DNA from: Triops longicaudatus
Taxonomy: Eukaryota > Arthropoda > Branchiopoda > Notostraca > Triopsidae
Length of the DNA stretch: 64,000 bases
Direction of reading: 5' to 3'
Assembly: GCA_022885665.1 (NCBI GenBank)
Contig: JAGQDJ010000031.1
Location: forward strand, 496,001-560,000
Shown: positions 1 to 12,500 of the stretch, in pieces
Layout of the letters: each line of letters starts with the position of its first letter
Position numbering within the stretch: the stretch's first letter is position 1
The notes under the pieces: model-generated
The model's database searches: none
What the model was told of the DNA's origin: nothing
The model's input: the letters and a program-made list of their open reading frames with translations, nothing else
Made by a program: the position numbers and the translations under genes

Positions 1-1
1 G

Positions 2-79
2 TGGCTCTACAACCCGACAATCAATACTGCTGAAATCGGCCGACGTGCTTTTAAAATAGCTGTGATATTCGCTCTCTAA
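2..79 (+). CDS. Partial 3' end of an unidentified gene
   Basis: The window opens in an open frame of 25 codons (WLYNPTINTAEIG then RRAFKIAVIFAL) that ends at TAA 77-79. The composition looks protein-like rather than random. A canonical AATAAA at 393-398 lies about 315 nt downstream, as expected for a 3' UTR. The frame could be the tail of a last exon on the + strand that enters from the left. I do not recognise the protein. It is too short to exclude chance, and the taxilin gene that follows starts only 520 bp later. Confidence 0.35.
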   Translation, partial: WLYNPTINTAEIGRRAFKIAVIFAL

Positions 80-392
80 TGCCAAGTTGCCAATGCTATT
101 GGATACGACTACGGCTAATTCTTTACTGTAATACAAGATTTTGTTCGATACGATCGTAATTCACACAATACACGCTTGCGTGGCCAACTGCGTATATACA
201 AATAATGTTTTATATATGATAAGAACAAAAACATACTTGCTGCTTCAGCTCGTTGTCACTCTTCAGAGATTGGGAAATGCAATCCTATTTTCATGACAAC
301 AAGAGCACGACGATTTGTTGTGAATCGTATCTACTACGAGCATTTAACACTAGGCTTCACTGTGTCCAACTTGTTTAAAATGATTGCTGCAC

Positions 393-398
393 AATAAA
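393..398 (+). promoter_or_regulatory. Possible polyadenylation signal AATAAA
   Basis: Canonical hexamer about 315 nt downstream of the stop codon of the partial frame at 2-79 and 200 nt upstream of the taxilin start codon. It is plausible as the end of the upstream transcript. The rest of 80-598 shows no coding frame and would hold that 3' UTR plus the taxilin promoter; a TATA-like stretch (TATAAAAAAA) lies at 488-497. Confidence 0.3.
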
Positions 399-598
399 CT
401 AGTCTAGCTGATGGCTAACGTGCCACGATTCGCGTTTTACTCGCTCAAGCGAATCGCAAACTGTGTTCGCACGTTACCTCCTTTGTGTATAAAAAAATAG
501 CGCATTGTAGGGACAATCAAATAGCTTGAATTAACGCTCAAAGTGAAATATTGTATTACCTGTTTTAGTGCATTTAACATTATTATCATTAGCTTACA

Positions 599-2359
599 AT
601 GGTTTCAGTAGCACCTGTTCCTAGCCCGCCTTTAAGCCAACATGAAGACCATGACGAACATATCGTTAACTCCTTAATCGAATCCGTTGAAAAACTTACT
701 ACTAATGGCTCCACCGAATCAGATAAATCTCAAGAGGAATCAGCTTCTAAAGAAATGCATTCGTCCACAGTAATGTTTAAACTAAGGAAGAAAAATAAAT
801 TGTTAGAAAATACAGTAATGTTCTCTTTCAGGCTTCCGGCAAATCAAAAAGTCGTAAAAAGGAAACAAGAACAGTTGAAACCCTTCTGAAATCCATGTCT
901 GGTCAATCCGCAGAAGAAAAGCTATCAAGCTTAGCTCAGAAATTTGCCGAAACGTTAGAAGAAAATAAAACACTTCAGGTAATTAAAGAGAATTTTTATG
1001 CAGCTTCTGATTTCTTTTTCTTAGAACACTTTGAAAGTCCTAGAGAAGAAATGTCAAACTCTGCAACGCGAAAAGGATCATTTGCAAACAGAAAACAGCA
1101 AAAGTTTGCTAGCACGCAGCAGTTTAGAAGGACTTTGTCGTGAATTGCAACGTCAGAACAAAACCATTAAAGAGGAAAGCCTTTCGCGAGCTAAGGACGA
1201 AGAAGACCGTCGAAAAGAAGTGTCGTCGCAGTTTCAGGCCACTTTAGCTGAAGTTTCTGCGCTTTTGCAACAGAACAACGAGAAAAATAGCAAATTGCGC
1301 GAAGAAAACACGGAAATGGCCAACAAACTCAAAATACTTTATGATCAATACAGTTTGCGCGATCAAGTAATTTCCTGCCTAAAACAATGAATCAGAAAGC
1401 AAATTTTATTTCGTTGAGAAGTTCATACTATGACGTTGTATTTCTAGGTTAAATAATCCGTATTTTTCTGTCTCCTTTTAGCACCTGGAAAAATTAGTCA
1501 AGCAACACGAAATTGAAAGCCAGTTAAATGAAGCGCGACTAGCTAAATGCAAAATGGAAGCTGCACAGGAAAAGGAAAAATCTTTGCGTGAAAAACAACA
1601 ACTCCTATTAGTAAGTGTGTCTTGCAGGGCTTTGTTTGTTATTTTTAACCGTCGTGCATCTTCTTTATGGCCATCTACAAAATAGCAAATTTTAATCAAC
1701 AACGAAACTAATAGAAAGAGATAAAAAAAATCTCACGTCTCAAATATTCGACTTCCTACATTTTTCATATTTAGGAATTTTTTCGTGATTATTCTTATCT
1801 TCATTACTATCGAAGTCTAACTCCACAGCGTGAAAATGTTGTTGGCTTGAATTGACGTATGTTTCTTGTTTAGGATCTGACTGAGCAACAAAAGAAGTAT
1901 CAAACGCTACAGCAAGAAGAAATTCAGCTCCGTGGACAACTGACAATGTACACGGATAAATACGAAGATTTCCAGAAAGCGTTAGCCGCCAGCAACGAGA
2001 CTTTTGTGGGTTTTAAAGACCAAATGGATAAGATGACGAAAAAGCTTAAATCGTTAGAAAAGGAGACCGCGAGTTGGAAACAGCGTTGGGAGGGTAGCAA
2101 TAAAGCGTTGTTGGAAATGGCAGCTGACAAACAAAAACGCGATATGGAATTAATCAGCAGTACCAAGCAGATCGCCCAGCTTGATAAACTTTGTCGTGCC
2201 TTACAAGCCGAACGAGTCGTTCTGCTCGAGCAGTTAAAAAAGGGAACGCAGCAGGCGCCATCTTCGCAAGACAGTACCACCGAAGCCCCGCCCCTTCCAT
2301 CTTCCCCCGTTGCTGACGCCGGGGAATCTCAAACGGAGTCTAGTCAAGCTAACGAATAA
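599..2359 (+). CDS. Txln: Taxilin family protein (syntaxin-binding coiled coil)
   Basis: Complete gene with five coding exons: 599-769, 832-978, 1025-1366, 1482-1610 and 1874-2359 (TAA). All joints are phase 0 with GT donors and AG acceptors, giving 424 residues. Residues 1-75 are polar and acidic. The rest is one long coiled coil with taxilin signatures: LEGLCRELQRQNK, a segment reading FKDQMDKMTKKLKSLEKE, then WKQRWEGSNKALLEMA and LDKLCRALQAER. The last 35 residues are Ser/Pro/Glu-rich and probably disordered. Taxilins bind free syntaxins and act in vesicle traffic; some also bind the nascent-chain complex. The ATG at 599 is chosen because the intergenic region precedes it and the exon phase runs cleanly from it. 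An AATAAA overlaps the stop codon (2355-2360) but is too early to be the obvious poly(A) signal. Intact. Which taxilin paralogue (alpha, beta or gamma) is not resolved. Confidence 0.95.
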
Positions 2360-2932
2360 AGAGTACAAGTTACGTTTTTAAGTGGAATCTGCGGACGTTA
2401 TCCAAAATCACTCAAGAAGGCCTTTGTAACTTGCATTAATACTGTGTGTTAATAATAATAACTACTAACCCGCATGCTGGTGTGACCTTGCTGTGAATAG
2501 TATTAACTTAACAACCTTCTCGGTTGGAACTTCTTTGTGCCGAACATCGGAGCTAATAAGAGAAAATACAAACGAAATTTCGTTCAACGCATACATGTTT
2601 AGTTTCCTTACTGTAGCATAACACGACAAAAAATATAACGTAATTTTTATATATTTTTCCTTTTTTCTTGCTTCACTAAAACCATACACAAAGTTTTCCT
2701 GTACCTCACAAAATAGTTTTAAGGGAGATAGATCTGAGATAAATCAACAATAGATATAAGGATTTCATTTTAAACCAGACAAAGCGGCAGTCAGGAATGT
2801 TTAGCCTAAGAAGTTATCGTACAGTTACTCTTCTGCTCCTCCTCGATAAAAAACGGATACCTGCGTGGATAAAAATGCCATTATTGTCGGAGAACTACTA
2901 TGAATCTTCATGTTCTAAGTATTTTCTTTTTC
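2360..2932. other. Convergent intergenic spacer, taxilin/GOPC
   Basis: 570 bp between the stop codons of two converging genes. It is AT-rich, with no convincing coding frame and no clear poly(A) hexamer on either strand beyond the one overlapping the taxilin stop. It presumably holds both 3' UTRs. Confidence 0.6.
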
Positions 2933-5900
2933 TTACTCAAATGCATTCTCGGCTCTGACACTATCTTCATAGCTTTCATCTGGAGAAACATACTGCACGT
3001 TCAGGATAATATCTCCTGTTAGCTGGCTCAATATTCTGACAGCGTCTTGATGAAATACCTGATGTTAAAACAAATAAAAATCGAAATTAAGCACATTTTC
3101 CTTTGAGTAATTACTTCTCTCAGCTCCGTGCCATTTACTGACAATATCGCATCGCCGACGTGTAACTGCTGACAGCGCGAAGCCGGACTTTCATTATGCA
3201 GTTCAGAAATGAGGATGGGAACCCCATGTTCACGCCCGCCCTGAAATATATGACACATTGGGGCATTATTAGTTTGCGTATAAGTTTAAAAAGCAAGACA
3301 ATTGGAAATTTTTAAAAACGTTATTAACTGTTATCGACATGCCCAAGCCTTCGTGTTCTTCTCTGAAGAGTTTCACTTCCCTCACGGGTCCCAATCCTCG
3401 ACATGAGCTTGGTTCATTCACCGTTGATTTGCTAGACGTGGACTCAACTTCAGCCGTAGACTGTAAAAGTGAGGTTTCGTCATCATCAGGCTTTTTCTTG
3501 CTTTGTTGTTGTCCCTGGCAGGCTTTAACGACCACCTCGGAAAGATTAAAAAGTAAACTTAAAAAGTACTCGAGCTAAACTAAGGCTAGATGCTTACTTT
3601 GTGACGATGGAGATGAATTTCAGCTTCCAATTGTTCCCACAACTTGTCTCTAACATCCTGCCGCATTTCACGTCCCAAAAGCTGCATTTGCTGGATCCTT
3701 GGTGGACACATATAAGAAGAGATTTATTGCCTATACAATTATCCTTTTTAACTACTCAACCTGCCAGCTAGTTCTTTATCAAGATATTTGGCAGCTAAAC
3801 GTGCACCATACAGGTCTCCATGTAAGGCTGTGGCGTAAGCCCTCAAGTCATCATTTTCTTTCTGTAACTGAGCAACAAGGGCTTTTAAATGTTTCTCTTC
3901 GACTGCTGATTTCTTCGCGAGGAACATCTCCATTTCCTGGTAGAAAATTGACAGTTAAAAAATACTAAGACTAATGAAACTAGGAGTAGTCATATTTCTT
4001 TTTTTTACCAGTTTGAAGAGAATAGCTTCTGCATCTGCTGGTCCGTTTCTCAAGGAATGTAGCTGCAATTGTGCGGCATGCAATTGCTTTAGTAACACTG
4101 TGTGTTGTTCTTCGGCTGCTTCGGCTTTTGCTCGGGCGCTAACCAACTCTTCTCGCAAGTTAATTAATTCTGCCTACACGAAAAATTTATTTAAATACGA
4201 ATTTTTTGGAGTAAGCAGGTATTTTCTAAAGTTGACAACTAATTTACTATCACCATATCGTCATAAATGCTTTAAAAGCCATAAAAACTAGTAACGAATA
4301 GCTCATGAAATTAGGAGAATTTAAGGTTGAGAAGGAAACGTTCTGGAGCCCCGAGCTAAGAGACGGTGTGCGTTATTTCTATTTTCCTTGAAATTCCACG
4401 CAGGCCAGTAGCTGTGCAACATACTCCCGCGCGGCAAGTACGCGATAAATGCAACTGAGCAGTAGCTTTGGCGGACAAACGACACAGTCGTTTTTACAAT
4501 GCCGGCTTTAGGGCTCTATCGTAATTGCAAGTTGTAATAATCGTTTATTAAGTCTATCTGGCTACAGACTAGCTTTCTCAATAGTTCTACAGTATTCCAG
4601 ATTAGCTTTAATATACCTTTGTAATTAAATGATTAGAAAGTAATTAGACTGTGTGGCTATATGGGATTACTGAGTTACTGATTTTTACTTCAACTATATG
4701 TTAAAATTACAGCATCTCACGACCTTTCAACTATGACTAAGTCTCCCAGAATCACGTACTCGGTGGTCTTTTGAAGTGTTTACGCTAGCTTGTATCTTAA
4801 TGTGTCAAGATCTGAAACGGTTTCTTGTCCTGGTAGCCAACCTCCCACTTTTCTGAGGCATACTAAGGTCCTCCGCTCAAGTTGACGTTTCCCAGAAGCC
4901 TCTTTCATACGTTTACGTTTACGAAACAGAAACTTCCATAATGATCCACTTGTAATACTTTGCTCTTCTCCTTAACCACGGGGTGGTCGACTACTTTGCG
5001 TGGCGTTAAAGCAACTTTCCCCAGCTTCAATGCAACCGCGCCGAGTAAACAGTTAAAGATCTCTATCTCTTCTTTTCTCTTTGCAAAACTTATACGGTCT
5101 CTCCTTCTCGAAACACTATTATCTCGCGCCTCAGTTGTCTATCTTGCGAGCAGCGGGCTACAAGCCAGCCCCACACCATGTTGACAGTGGTCAATTATTC
5201 CGTTCTAGTATTTTTCGTGATTCCAACCAGGGCCGCTGATCACATAATTAACCAAAACCTGGGCCTCTGGATTCAAAATCGATTAGAAAGTCTTGACACG
5301 GGGCAAAACTCACTAAAAGCCAAGATTCCAGCCTGGGATGAACACCTGAACAGCATCAGTCTCAAGTTGGACGCTTTGGATCAAAGGCTAACCCACATCG
5401 AACTGGGAACGAACACAAACCCCCGCCAGGTAACTACATCTTCCAAACCCTTAACTGGCATACGTTCAAGAGGACACCACAAAACACTGAGTATTATAAA
5501 CTTAGCTTTCTTCTAAGATTTCTCAGCACTTACATCGTTTCTGATGTGTATAGCATTGTGTTGTGCTTCTGAATTTTTCAAGTTCTTACTGGACAAAACG
5601 ACAAACTAAAGTTACCTGAATTCGACATTATACTGGGATACTGAGCTACAGGTGTTATAAGCAGAGTAACCGTTTTATTTGTGCACTGCTGTGGCCCTTG
5701 TCTTCGGGGTTTCTAATGAAAGCGGTCCAAGACTTGAAAAGAATTAGCTAATGGCTGATGTCTGAGAACAAATGGAAAACACAATTTTTGCAATCAGCCA
5801 TAATTTTAAATATTTTACGTTTAATACGGACGACTATCATCGTTCTTTGCAACTTTGGCTATAACGAATTTGAGAGTTCATAATTACACAGTACCTAACA

Positions 5901-8900
5901 CAAAAATGATTAAATTTGTGTTCTGTCACGTCGTCAGAAGCAGACAGGATGGAAAGAACCGTATCTGGACAAATATCCGATCGAAGAATTAGTTACGAAA
6001 ACTGTGGCTCAGTTACTGCAGCGAATATGGCGGCCAGAGCTCAACGTCCTAGGCCTGGGGCTCGAAACACTCACTGAAAGCGTCCAAGTATATAACTCGA
6101 AATTGTTCAATAAGCCAATTGGTAAATTTCACGCAAAAAGGTTCACTTAAAGTACCGCTTTAGGGTCTACAAACGTCTCTAGATGATCTGCTCGAAAAAT
6201 TCCTCCGATTAACGGATCACAGCAGTCAAAACGACCGCCAAATCTTACAAGGTATGAATCGAGTGCACGAAGCTGTAACAGCTAGTTTGGAATTATCGGC
6301 TGCCCTTAAGACCGAATCCGTTGCGGAATCACGACGTTTAGCCCGAGTACTCGACGCTAAAACTACACAACTGCAATTCCGTCTCGAAAAGGCCCTACAA
6401 ACATCATCAGTAGGTGTTAAGGTATTTGAAACTCCTTTTATTTTTAATACTTTCAACTCTTGTGAGTTGACTCTTTTCTATTTCTACTGCAACATATTAA
6501 CTACAAACGCTGGTTCCTGAAAGGTTACACAAACGGATAGCCAAAACGGTGACAAAAGCGACAACATTATAGACAAACTACTGGGACAGATGGAACAAAT
6601 TCTCACGAAATGCGCACCTGGTGTCGACAGAAATGAGAAAGTGGAATCGCAACCGTACTCGGAATATACAAGCCCTAAGAATAAACGCAGTCACGTGACT
6701 CGACCTCCTTGTGTGCCACCCAATTGCAATAACTTTAACACCGAAACAACCACAGGACTCCCGAACGTAACAACGCGAAAATACGCTCCAATTCCTTCAC
6801 CAGGGCCGTCGCAAACGAATGCTCAATTTGCGTACCCAGGAAACTCCATTGTGGTCCGCGTGGCCGGGAAACACGGTTCTAGCGGAAGTGCGAGGCGCTA
6901 CCAACACGAGAACCAAGCCACTGCACCATTCGGCAAACAGAAAACCCTTCAGGATTTAAAAAACGATTTCGACGACGACGAAGAAGAAGAATGCTGTAGC
7001 AAAATAGTGGAGAATATAACTGCAGTCATGGAAAAGAGTGAGGAACGAATTTTGCAACACATCGGCCATAGCATTTCGCTTTTTACTACGAAGGTTTCTA
7101 TTTTTGATTCACTTTTGTAACACCGAACAATTCGATGTAGCAAAACAGAATATTTCTAAAAGCAAAAGACCTATTTGATCCTTTCCCTTTTTCCACCAGT
7201 TATCGAACATGTATGAAGAGCTTTGGAAATCAGAGCGATCCATGGCAACAGATATTCAAATTTTGGCGGCAGTTGTCAACTCAACCAAATGGGATATGGA
7301 CGATGGCTTTCGAACATTAGTAAACGGGAACATTCATAATATCAATATTCCCAGTATGTTTCAAATTTTACTACTAACTTAAAAATTGATACAAGTGTAT
7401 CGTTCACTCTTTAGCCTCGGGGGTAAATTCAAACGATCAAAGAGGACCCATTTTGAGACGTTTGAGCTCTATGGAAGCACGTTTAGAAGGGCATCTGAAC
7501 GTTTTAGTAATGATGCAAGAATCCCTTTCAGAAAACTGTCAACTCCGAGAAAAAGATGCTCATACGGAAACAACGGTTTACGATGCACTCAACAAAATCG
7601 CCCAGTTTATTACCAATAAGTGCCTACTCTCCTATTTTCTTATTTGTCTCTTTTAATTGTTCGAAATTATGCTAAAACTGAGATCTCCAATTAGAACGGG
7701 CGAGGAGCCAGCCTGGGCGAGCAACATTACACAAAAATTGCTAAACGGTACTGAACAACCTGTTGCACGCGCAGACTCCTTCAATGCTCTCAACAGCTCA
7801 ACAAACTTGGATGAAATTCTGCGCCAGTTTCCTTTAGGAGAAGAACAAACCACTGAATTGGGGCTTGAAGACTCCTTCAACAACAGTAATCTGACTGACT
7901 ACAGCGACGCTGAAAATGAAGACACCGTATCACAACTGCCACAGGTTCCAAACGACATCGATCTTCAGGTTTTGACAGAAAACCCGCTTGAAGATATATA
8001 AATTGAGCTCCACTTGTTCTTCTTACACCATAATGATGTCAAATTATACACACGTGATAGCTGCCTTTACGCTAGTTTACTAATGTAAACTTCGATTTTA
8101 AGAGCGCACGAGGATTTAGGTTAATTAAGTTTGTAGTATTCGCGAACAACCCCCAACAGTTTCAAGCGTTGCTTCTAAACTTCGTTAAAAACGGAAAGCA
8201 TTGTTATGAATTACTGTCAGTCTTCCAAAGCCAAAATACGGTGGGCAATAGAAAACGCTTAACCTTTCAATCCCTTTGAGTTCGTAAAATCGAGGTACTT
8301 CTCTATTACACGCCCCATGAGATTACTGCTCTGTTATGGTCGACATTTTTTTTTAAACCCAAGAGTTGTAACAAGAAATCAAAGGATTAACAAGTTATAT
8401 ATCTGTTAAATTGCATCACAGGCTACCGTTACAATCTCAGCGATCCAACCCGCTTGGTTTCTGGCCCCTCTGGCGTGAAAATGGTACCTAATTTAACTTA
8501 GCCTACCGCAATCTAACTCAAATGAACCTTATCTAATGTAACAAGTCACGGTGCGTACAATAGAAAAGTAGCATATCGAGGCTTCAATACATTACACGCG
8601 AGACACTAGATACCCAGGACAGACCGAGCACCTTTTTGTACGACCAATGTCACAAGCTTGGACACCACAGTATATTATTACGAAAATTTGCTAAGACCTT
8701 AATATGCGAAAAAATATATCCTCTTTTCCCTAAGATCATTAATAAAGAACAATCCAAAATACTTCTAATTTCGCGTTAGTTTGAAATACGGTTTGCGCTT
8801 TATGCGTCAATTGGGAGAAACAGGAGGTTAAAGATGCTAAACGTGCCCGGCTAATGCCAGCGAGTTCCATTTCTTCAAAGGCGATATCACCTGACGTGGC

Positions 8901-9063
8901 AAACACACAAAAAAAGAAATTACGAAAACGCTTGTTCAAATGAGTGGAAGAATAATATTATAATTGTTTATTTACCGAATATGAAATCTAAATCAACGAC
9001 TGCTTTGTCAAACTCTTTTTCCAAAATATCGAGCCATCGAAAGCCCGCAGTAGCAACAGCCAT
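2933..9063 (-). CDS. GOPC: Golgi-associated PDZ and coiled-coil protein (GOPC/PIST)
   Basis: Complete gene, 371 residues. Exons in transcription order: 9063-8976, 8890-8763, 4173-4009, 3936-3761, 3697-3598, 3535-3329, 3240-3115 and 3058-2933 (TAA); every joint keeps phase. The N-terminus (FRWLDILEKEFDKA) and SLTSCFSQLTHKAQ match the conserved GOPC start. Coiled coil runs over about 40-210, including LYGARLAAKYLDKELAGR and EQLEAEIHLHRHK. One PDZ domain covers about 270-360; its carboxylate-binding loop HEGLGMSI (280-287) is intact and is followed by GGREHGVPILISELH. GOPC is a peripheral Golgi adaptor that binds TC10, golgin-160 and receptor or channel tails and steers them between recycling and lysosomes. 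The protein stops soon after the PDZ domain, so it is shorter than the vertebrate form of about 450-460 residues. The 4,589-bp second intron contains a whole gene on the other strand. The first exon faces MFSD1 head-to-head. Confidence 0.95.
4174..5177. other. GOPC intron 2, part upstream of the nested gene
   Basis: About 1 kb of AT-rich intron with no coding frame I can support on either strand. It must contain the promoter of the nested + strand gene. The last 250 bp before its ATG are C/T-rich, but no TATA box is evident at a standard distance. Confidence 0.5.
5178..8001 (+). CDS. Orphan secreted/luminal helix-rich protein, nested in GOPC
   Basis: Seven exons: 5178-5429, 5938-6087, 6164-6421, 6524-7093, 7200-7353, 7415-7619 and about 7683-8001 (TAA). 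The last acceptor could instead be 12 nt later. The joints are phase-consistent and give about 635 residues. The ATG has a good context (CACCATG). Residues 1-20 (MLTVVNYSVLVFFVIPTRA) form a likely cleaved signal peptide. Next come several helical, heptad-rich blocks (for example ISLKLDALDQRLTHIEL and ILRRLSSMEARLEGHLNVL). A polar, Pro/Thr-rich central region in exon 4 contains an acidic run DFDDDEEEEC followed by Cys-Ser. The tail is acidic. NxS/T sites are present. There is no transmembrane segment, fibrinogen-like or C-type lectin domain that I can see. It lies wholly inside GOPC intron 2 in antisense orientation. The layout resembles secreted coiled-coil proteins of arthropods, but I recognise no family and assign no function. 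Confidence 0.75.
8002..8762. other. GOPC intron 2, part downstream of the nested gene
   Basis: 760 bp without a coding frame I can support. An AATAAA on the + strand at 8741-8746 could end the nested transcript. It lies only 17 bp from GOPC exon 2, which would make the two transcripts nearly abut. Confidence 0.4.
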
Positions 9064-9546
9064 TTTAATCTTAATCTTTTTACAGCACGGAAAATTCCGT
9101 TACAATAAAAAAGCGAAACAATTGTTTATTCACAATAAATAACAACATTCAGTATTTCACACAGATAATTACCAGGTGGAAGCACAGTCAAGTGCGATAA
9201 CGATACCAAATCTTAACTGTACGATAAAGCAGTCTGCTTTGTTATCCTCGTTAGAAGAAGGACACTGTAAGAGTAACACATCCTACAGTTGTTTTTCGTT
9301 TGGAGTTCAAAATTTTGGGTGTCAATAAAGAAAGTAAACAACATTGAGTTATTAATAGAAACTCATGTAGTTCATTGAACGTATTTTCCCCTTTGGCTTT
9401 GCAGACTACGGGACCGTGTAAGGTATTTGGGCTAGGAAATGCTAATTAATTGTCAGGATAAGTCACTAGGCCTCAAGAAATTAAACTGAACCAACACCCA
9501 AGTTCTTATCAGCAACTCCCTCCAACGCCCCTTTTTGCTTTGCAAA
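9064..9546. promoter_or_regulatory. Shared head-to-head promoter region, GOPC and MFSD1
   Basis: 483 bp separate the start codons of GOPC (-) and MFSD1 (+), so one interval must supply both promoters and both 5' UTRs. I see no canonical TATA box correctly placed for either gene, which fits housekeeping-type bidirectional promoters. This is inferred from gene orientation, not from recognised factor sites. Confidence 0.5.
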
Positions 9547-12500
9547 ATGGCCAGTATCCAAGAAGAAGATGATATCTTACCCATTCTGGATACCGAAACT
9601 CGTAATTCCACGTACGGAGGTGCTACTCAAGACATTGAAGATGGAAATTCTGATAATATTTTGGATGGTGACGAAGAAGAATTAACAGGATGCGCTAGTT
9701 CAGCTTGCTGCGATCCTCGAAGAGGAGTTCATCGTTTCATTGCTCTAATTCTCATGTGTTTAATTGGTTTTGGTAAGACAATTTCTTACTTTTCGCGGAT
9801 TTTTAAAATATGCCTTTTATGTTTAATTTAGGTTCGACCTTCTGTTACGACAATCCCGGTGCCTTGCAAGAGCATTTTAAAAAGGACTTAGGCTTAAATA
9901 CAGCTCAGTTTGCAAACTTATATTCTTGGTACTCGTGGCCAAACGTCGTTGCATGCTTCATAGGAGGTTTTATGCTTGACAGGTGATAAACTCTTAAAAA
10001 GCTTTAGTGAAAACTGTTATTGAATTTCTTCGCATTTTTCGGCAGAGTTTTTGGTATCCAATGGGGAACAGTACTTTTTGGAACCTTAGTCTGCATCGGC
10101 CAAGTTGTATTCGCTTTAGGAGCGTATTTCAATATTTTTGCAGTCATGGAGGCTGGAAGATTTATCTTTGGGTAAGATTTTTGTTTAAAAAATCCTTACG
10201 TTATTCTTAAGAATAAACAAGCTAGAAATACCCTATATTAACTAAACATGTTGGATTATTAAAGAAGGGGATTCCTGGAAAATAATTAACATCGCATTCA
10301 CATGTAAAAACGACAGTCGTTCCTTTTTTATTTTTGCCATCGTAAAACGGAATCTCTGTACGATATTGGAAAATTTTTTTGTGTTTTTATTAATCCTTAA
10401 AATCATTTGGTAAACTTTGAATTGGCAATAATTTTTTAAAAAATTATTTCATGGCAAAACATCGCAAAACATTCTATACATTCGTTTATTTAATTTTTTT
10501 TTTGTTTACAGTATAGGTGCCGAATCATTAGCTGTAGCGCAAAATACCTACGCAGTTTCGTGGTTTAAGGGCAAAGAGTTAAATATGGTCTTTGGATTAC
10601 AGTTGAGTTTTGCGCGTGTGGGTTCCACGGTCAACTTTAACGTTATGGAGCCCATTTATTCATGGATGAGCAACTATTACTCGGGTTTCATTTGCCTAGG
10701 AATCGTCCTGCTTATAGGTACGTCAGTAACATTTACATTGGCAAGGAACGTGAAGTAGAAAAATAACATATTCCAGTGAAAAGGTTTTAACACGTACTAA
10801 AAGTGCTTGTCTTATGCAGCTGCTTCCGTATGTGTGATGTCTTTGATCTCTGCAATGATCTTGGGCTATCTGGATAAGCGAGCCGAAAGGATCTTGCGCA
10901 AGAAAGCAAGTCAGGCTGGCGAAGTAATTCGTTTTACTGACGTTAAAGAATTTCCAGTCACTTTCTGGCTTATGTCAGCCATATGTGTGGCCTATTACGT
11001 CGCCATTTTCCCTTTCATTGGCCTCGGACAGTAAGTTCTATTGTTTCGGCAGAATCTCAATCTTTTCGCTAACATGACTGAAGTTCTTTTGTGTGTTATT
11101 ATTTTACAGGGTTTTTTTCGAACGAAAGTTCGATTTTTCTCCCAGTAAAGCTAACGCTGTTAACAGTATCGTGTACATAATTTCAGCCGTAGCGTCTCCG
11201 CTTCTGGGATTGCTCGTTGACAAAGCTGGCAGGAATATTTTGTGGGTTGTGATTTCGGTCATCGCCACGATTGGCTGTCATGGCCTTTTGGCATTTACAT
11301 TCCTTAATCCGTTCGTCGCGATGGTAAGCGGGGGCGAAGAAAAAAAGCGTATTAAAAATTCGGAATTAAATTGATAAAATGTCAAAACATTCAAAGAAAC
11401 ACAAACATTATAAAATCGGGGTTTATTTGACAGAGTATAATGGGTGTGTCATATTCCATGTTAGCGAGTGCCTTGTGGCCAATGGTGGCCTTAGTAGTGC
11501 CAGAATATCAACTGGGTACTGCGTACGGAATGTAAGAACTTGTTACTTTAGTCTCAATACGCAAAAGAGTGAGCTGGTGTGTTCGCTTTTGAATTTCAGT
11601 TACTAATATTTTTCTCCGTTTACGTTTTTATATTTTTAGAATGCAAGCAGTGCAGAACTTAGGATTGGCTGTAATTACCATGCTTGCTGGCCAAATTGTG
11701 GACAGTCGAGGATATCTCGTCTTAGAAGTCTTTTTCCTTGCTTGGCTCTGTGGTACGTATTACGTCATTACGTATTATTGTTTGTGTCGTACGTTTACAA
11801 AATGAATGAAAGCTGTTCTTGGTAATGTTTCAGTTTTTATTTTTTTTTAATCTCTGTGTGAATTAAAAACCGGAGAAAAATCAGTACGTAGAATTCACTT
11901 TGTTTTTCTTTCGATTACAGTGGCGTTAGTTGCTTCCGTGCTTATATGGGTCATTGATGCTGGGCGGGATGGTTTGCTAAACTTGTCCGTGGCTGCGCGT
12001 GATAAGCGCGAAAAGGAGTTATTGTAAGTTATAATCGATAACTAACTTCGTAATTGGCTTTTCTAACTAATGGAAACGAATTCTCATGCAATAGAGCGAG
12101 AGAGAACTTGGAACGCGAGAAATTCTTCGCCTCAGGCTCGGTATCAGACGTCACGCCGTACGATTTGCTGCAGCCGCGCTCTGATTTCCAAATCCGGAAC
12201 CGATACTTATCACGGATTGGTGCACGGGTAGAGTGTCTTACGCGTTGTCAACTTAATTTATCAGAAACTCGCCTCTAACTTTTAAAAAAAAATGTAGCAC
12301 GCTTCAAGTTTAAATTTTTAACGTATTAAAATATTAAGGCAACTTGTAAATACTTCTGAGCTATTGAGCAAGATATAACAAAATGTCATAAAGAAGATAT
12401 AATATAAACGAAGGAATATTTACGATAATTTCTCGTACGCCCTATTTATTTAGCTCCTTTTTCCATGTTGCTGATGCTTGATTTTGTTTTCAGTTCTGTA

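Noticed and set aside
1924..2280. 118-codon - strand frame
   Set aside because: Antisense shadow of taxilin exon 5.
3339..4291. + strand frames across the GOPC 3' exons
   Set aside because: Antisense shadows of the GOPC exons at 3329-3535 and 4009-4173.
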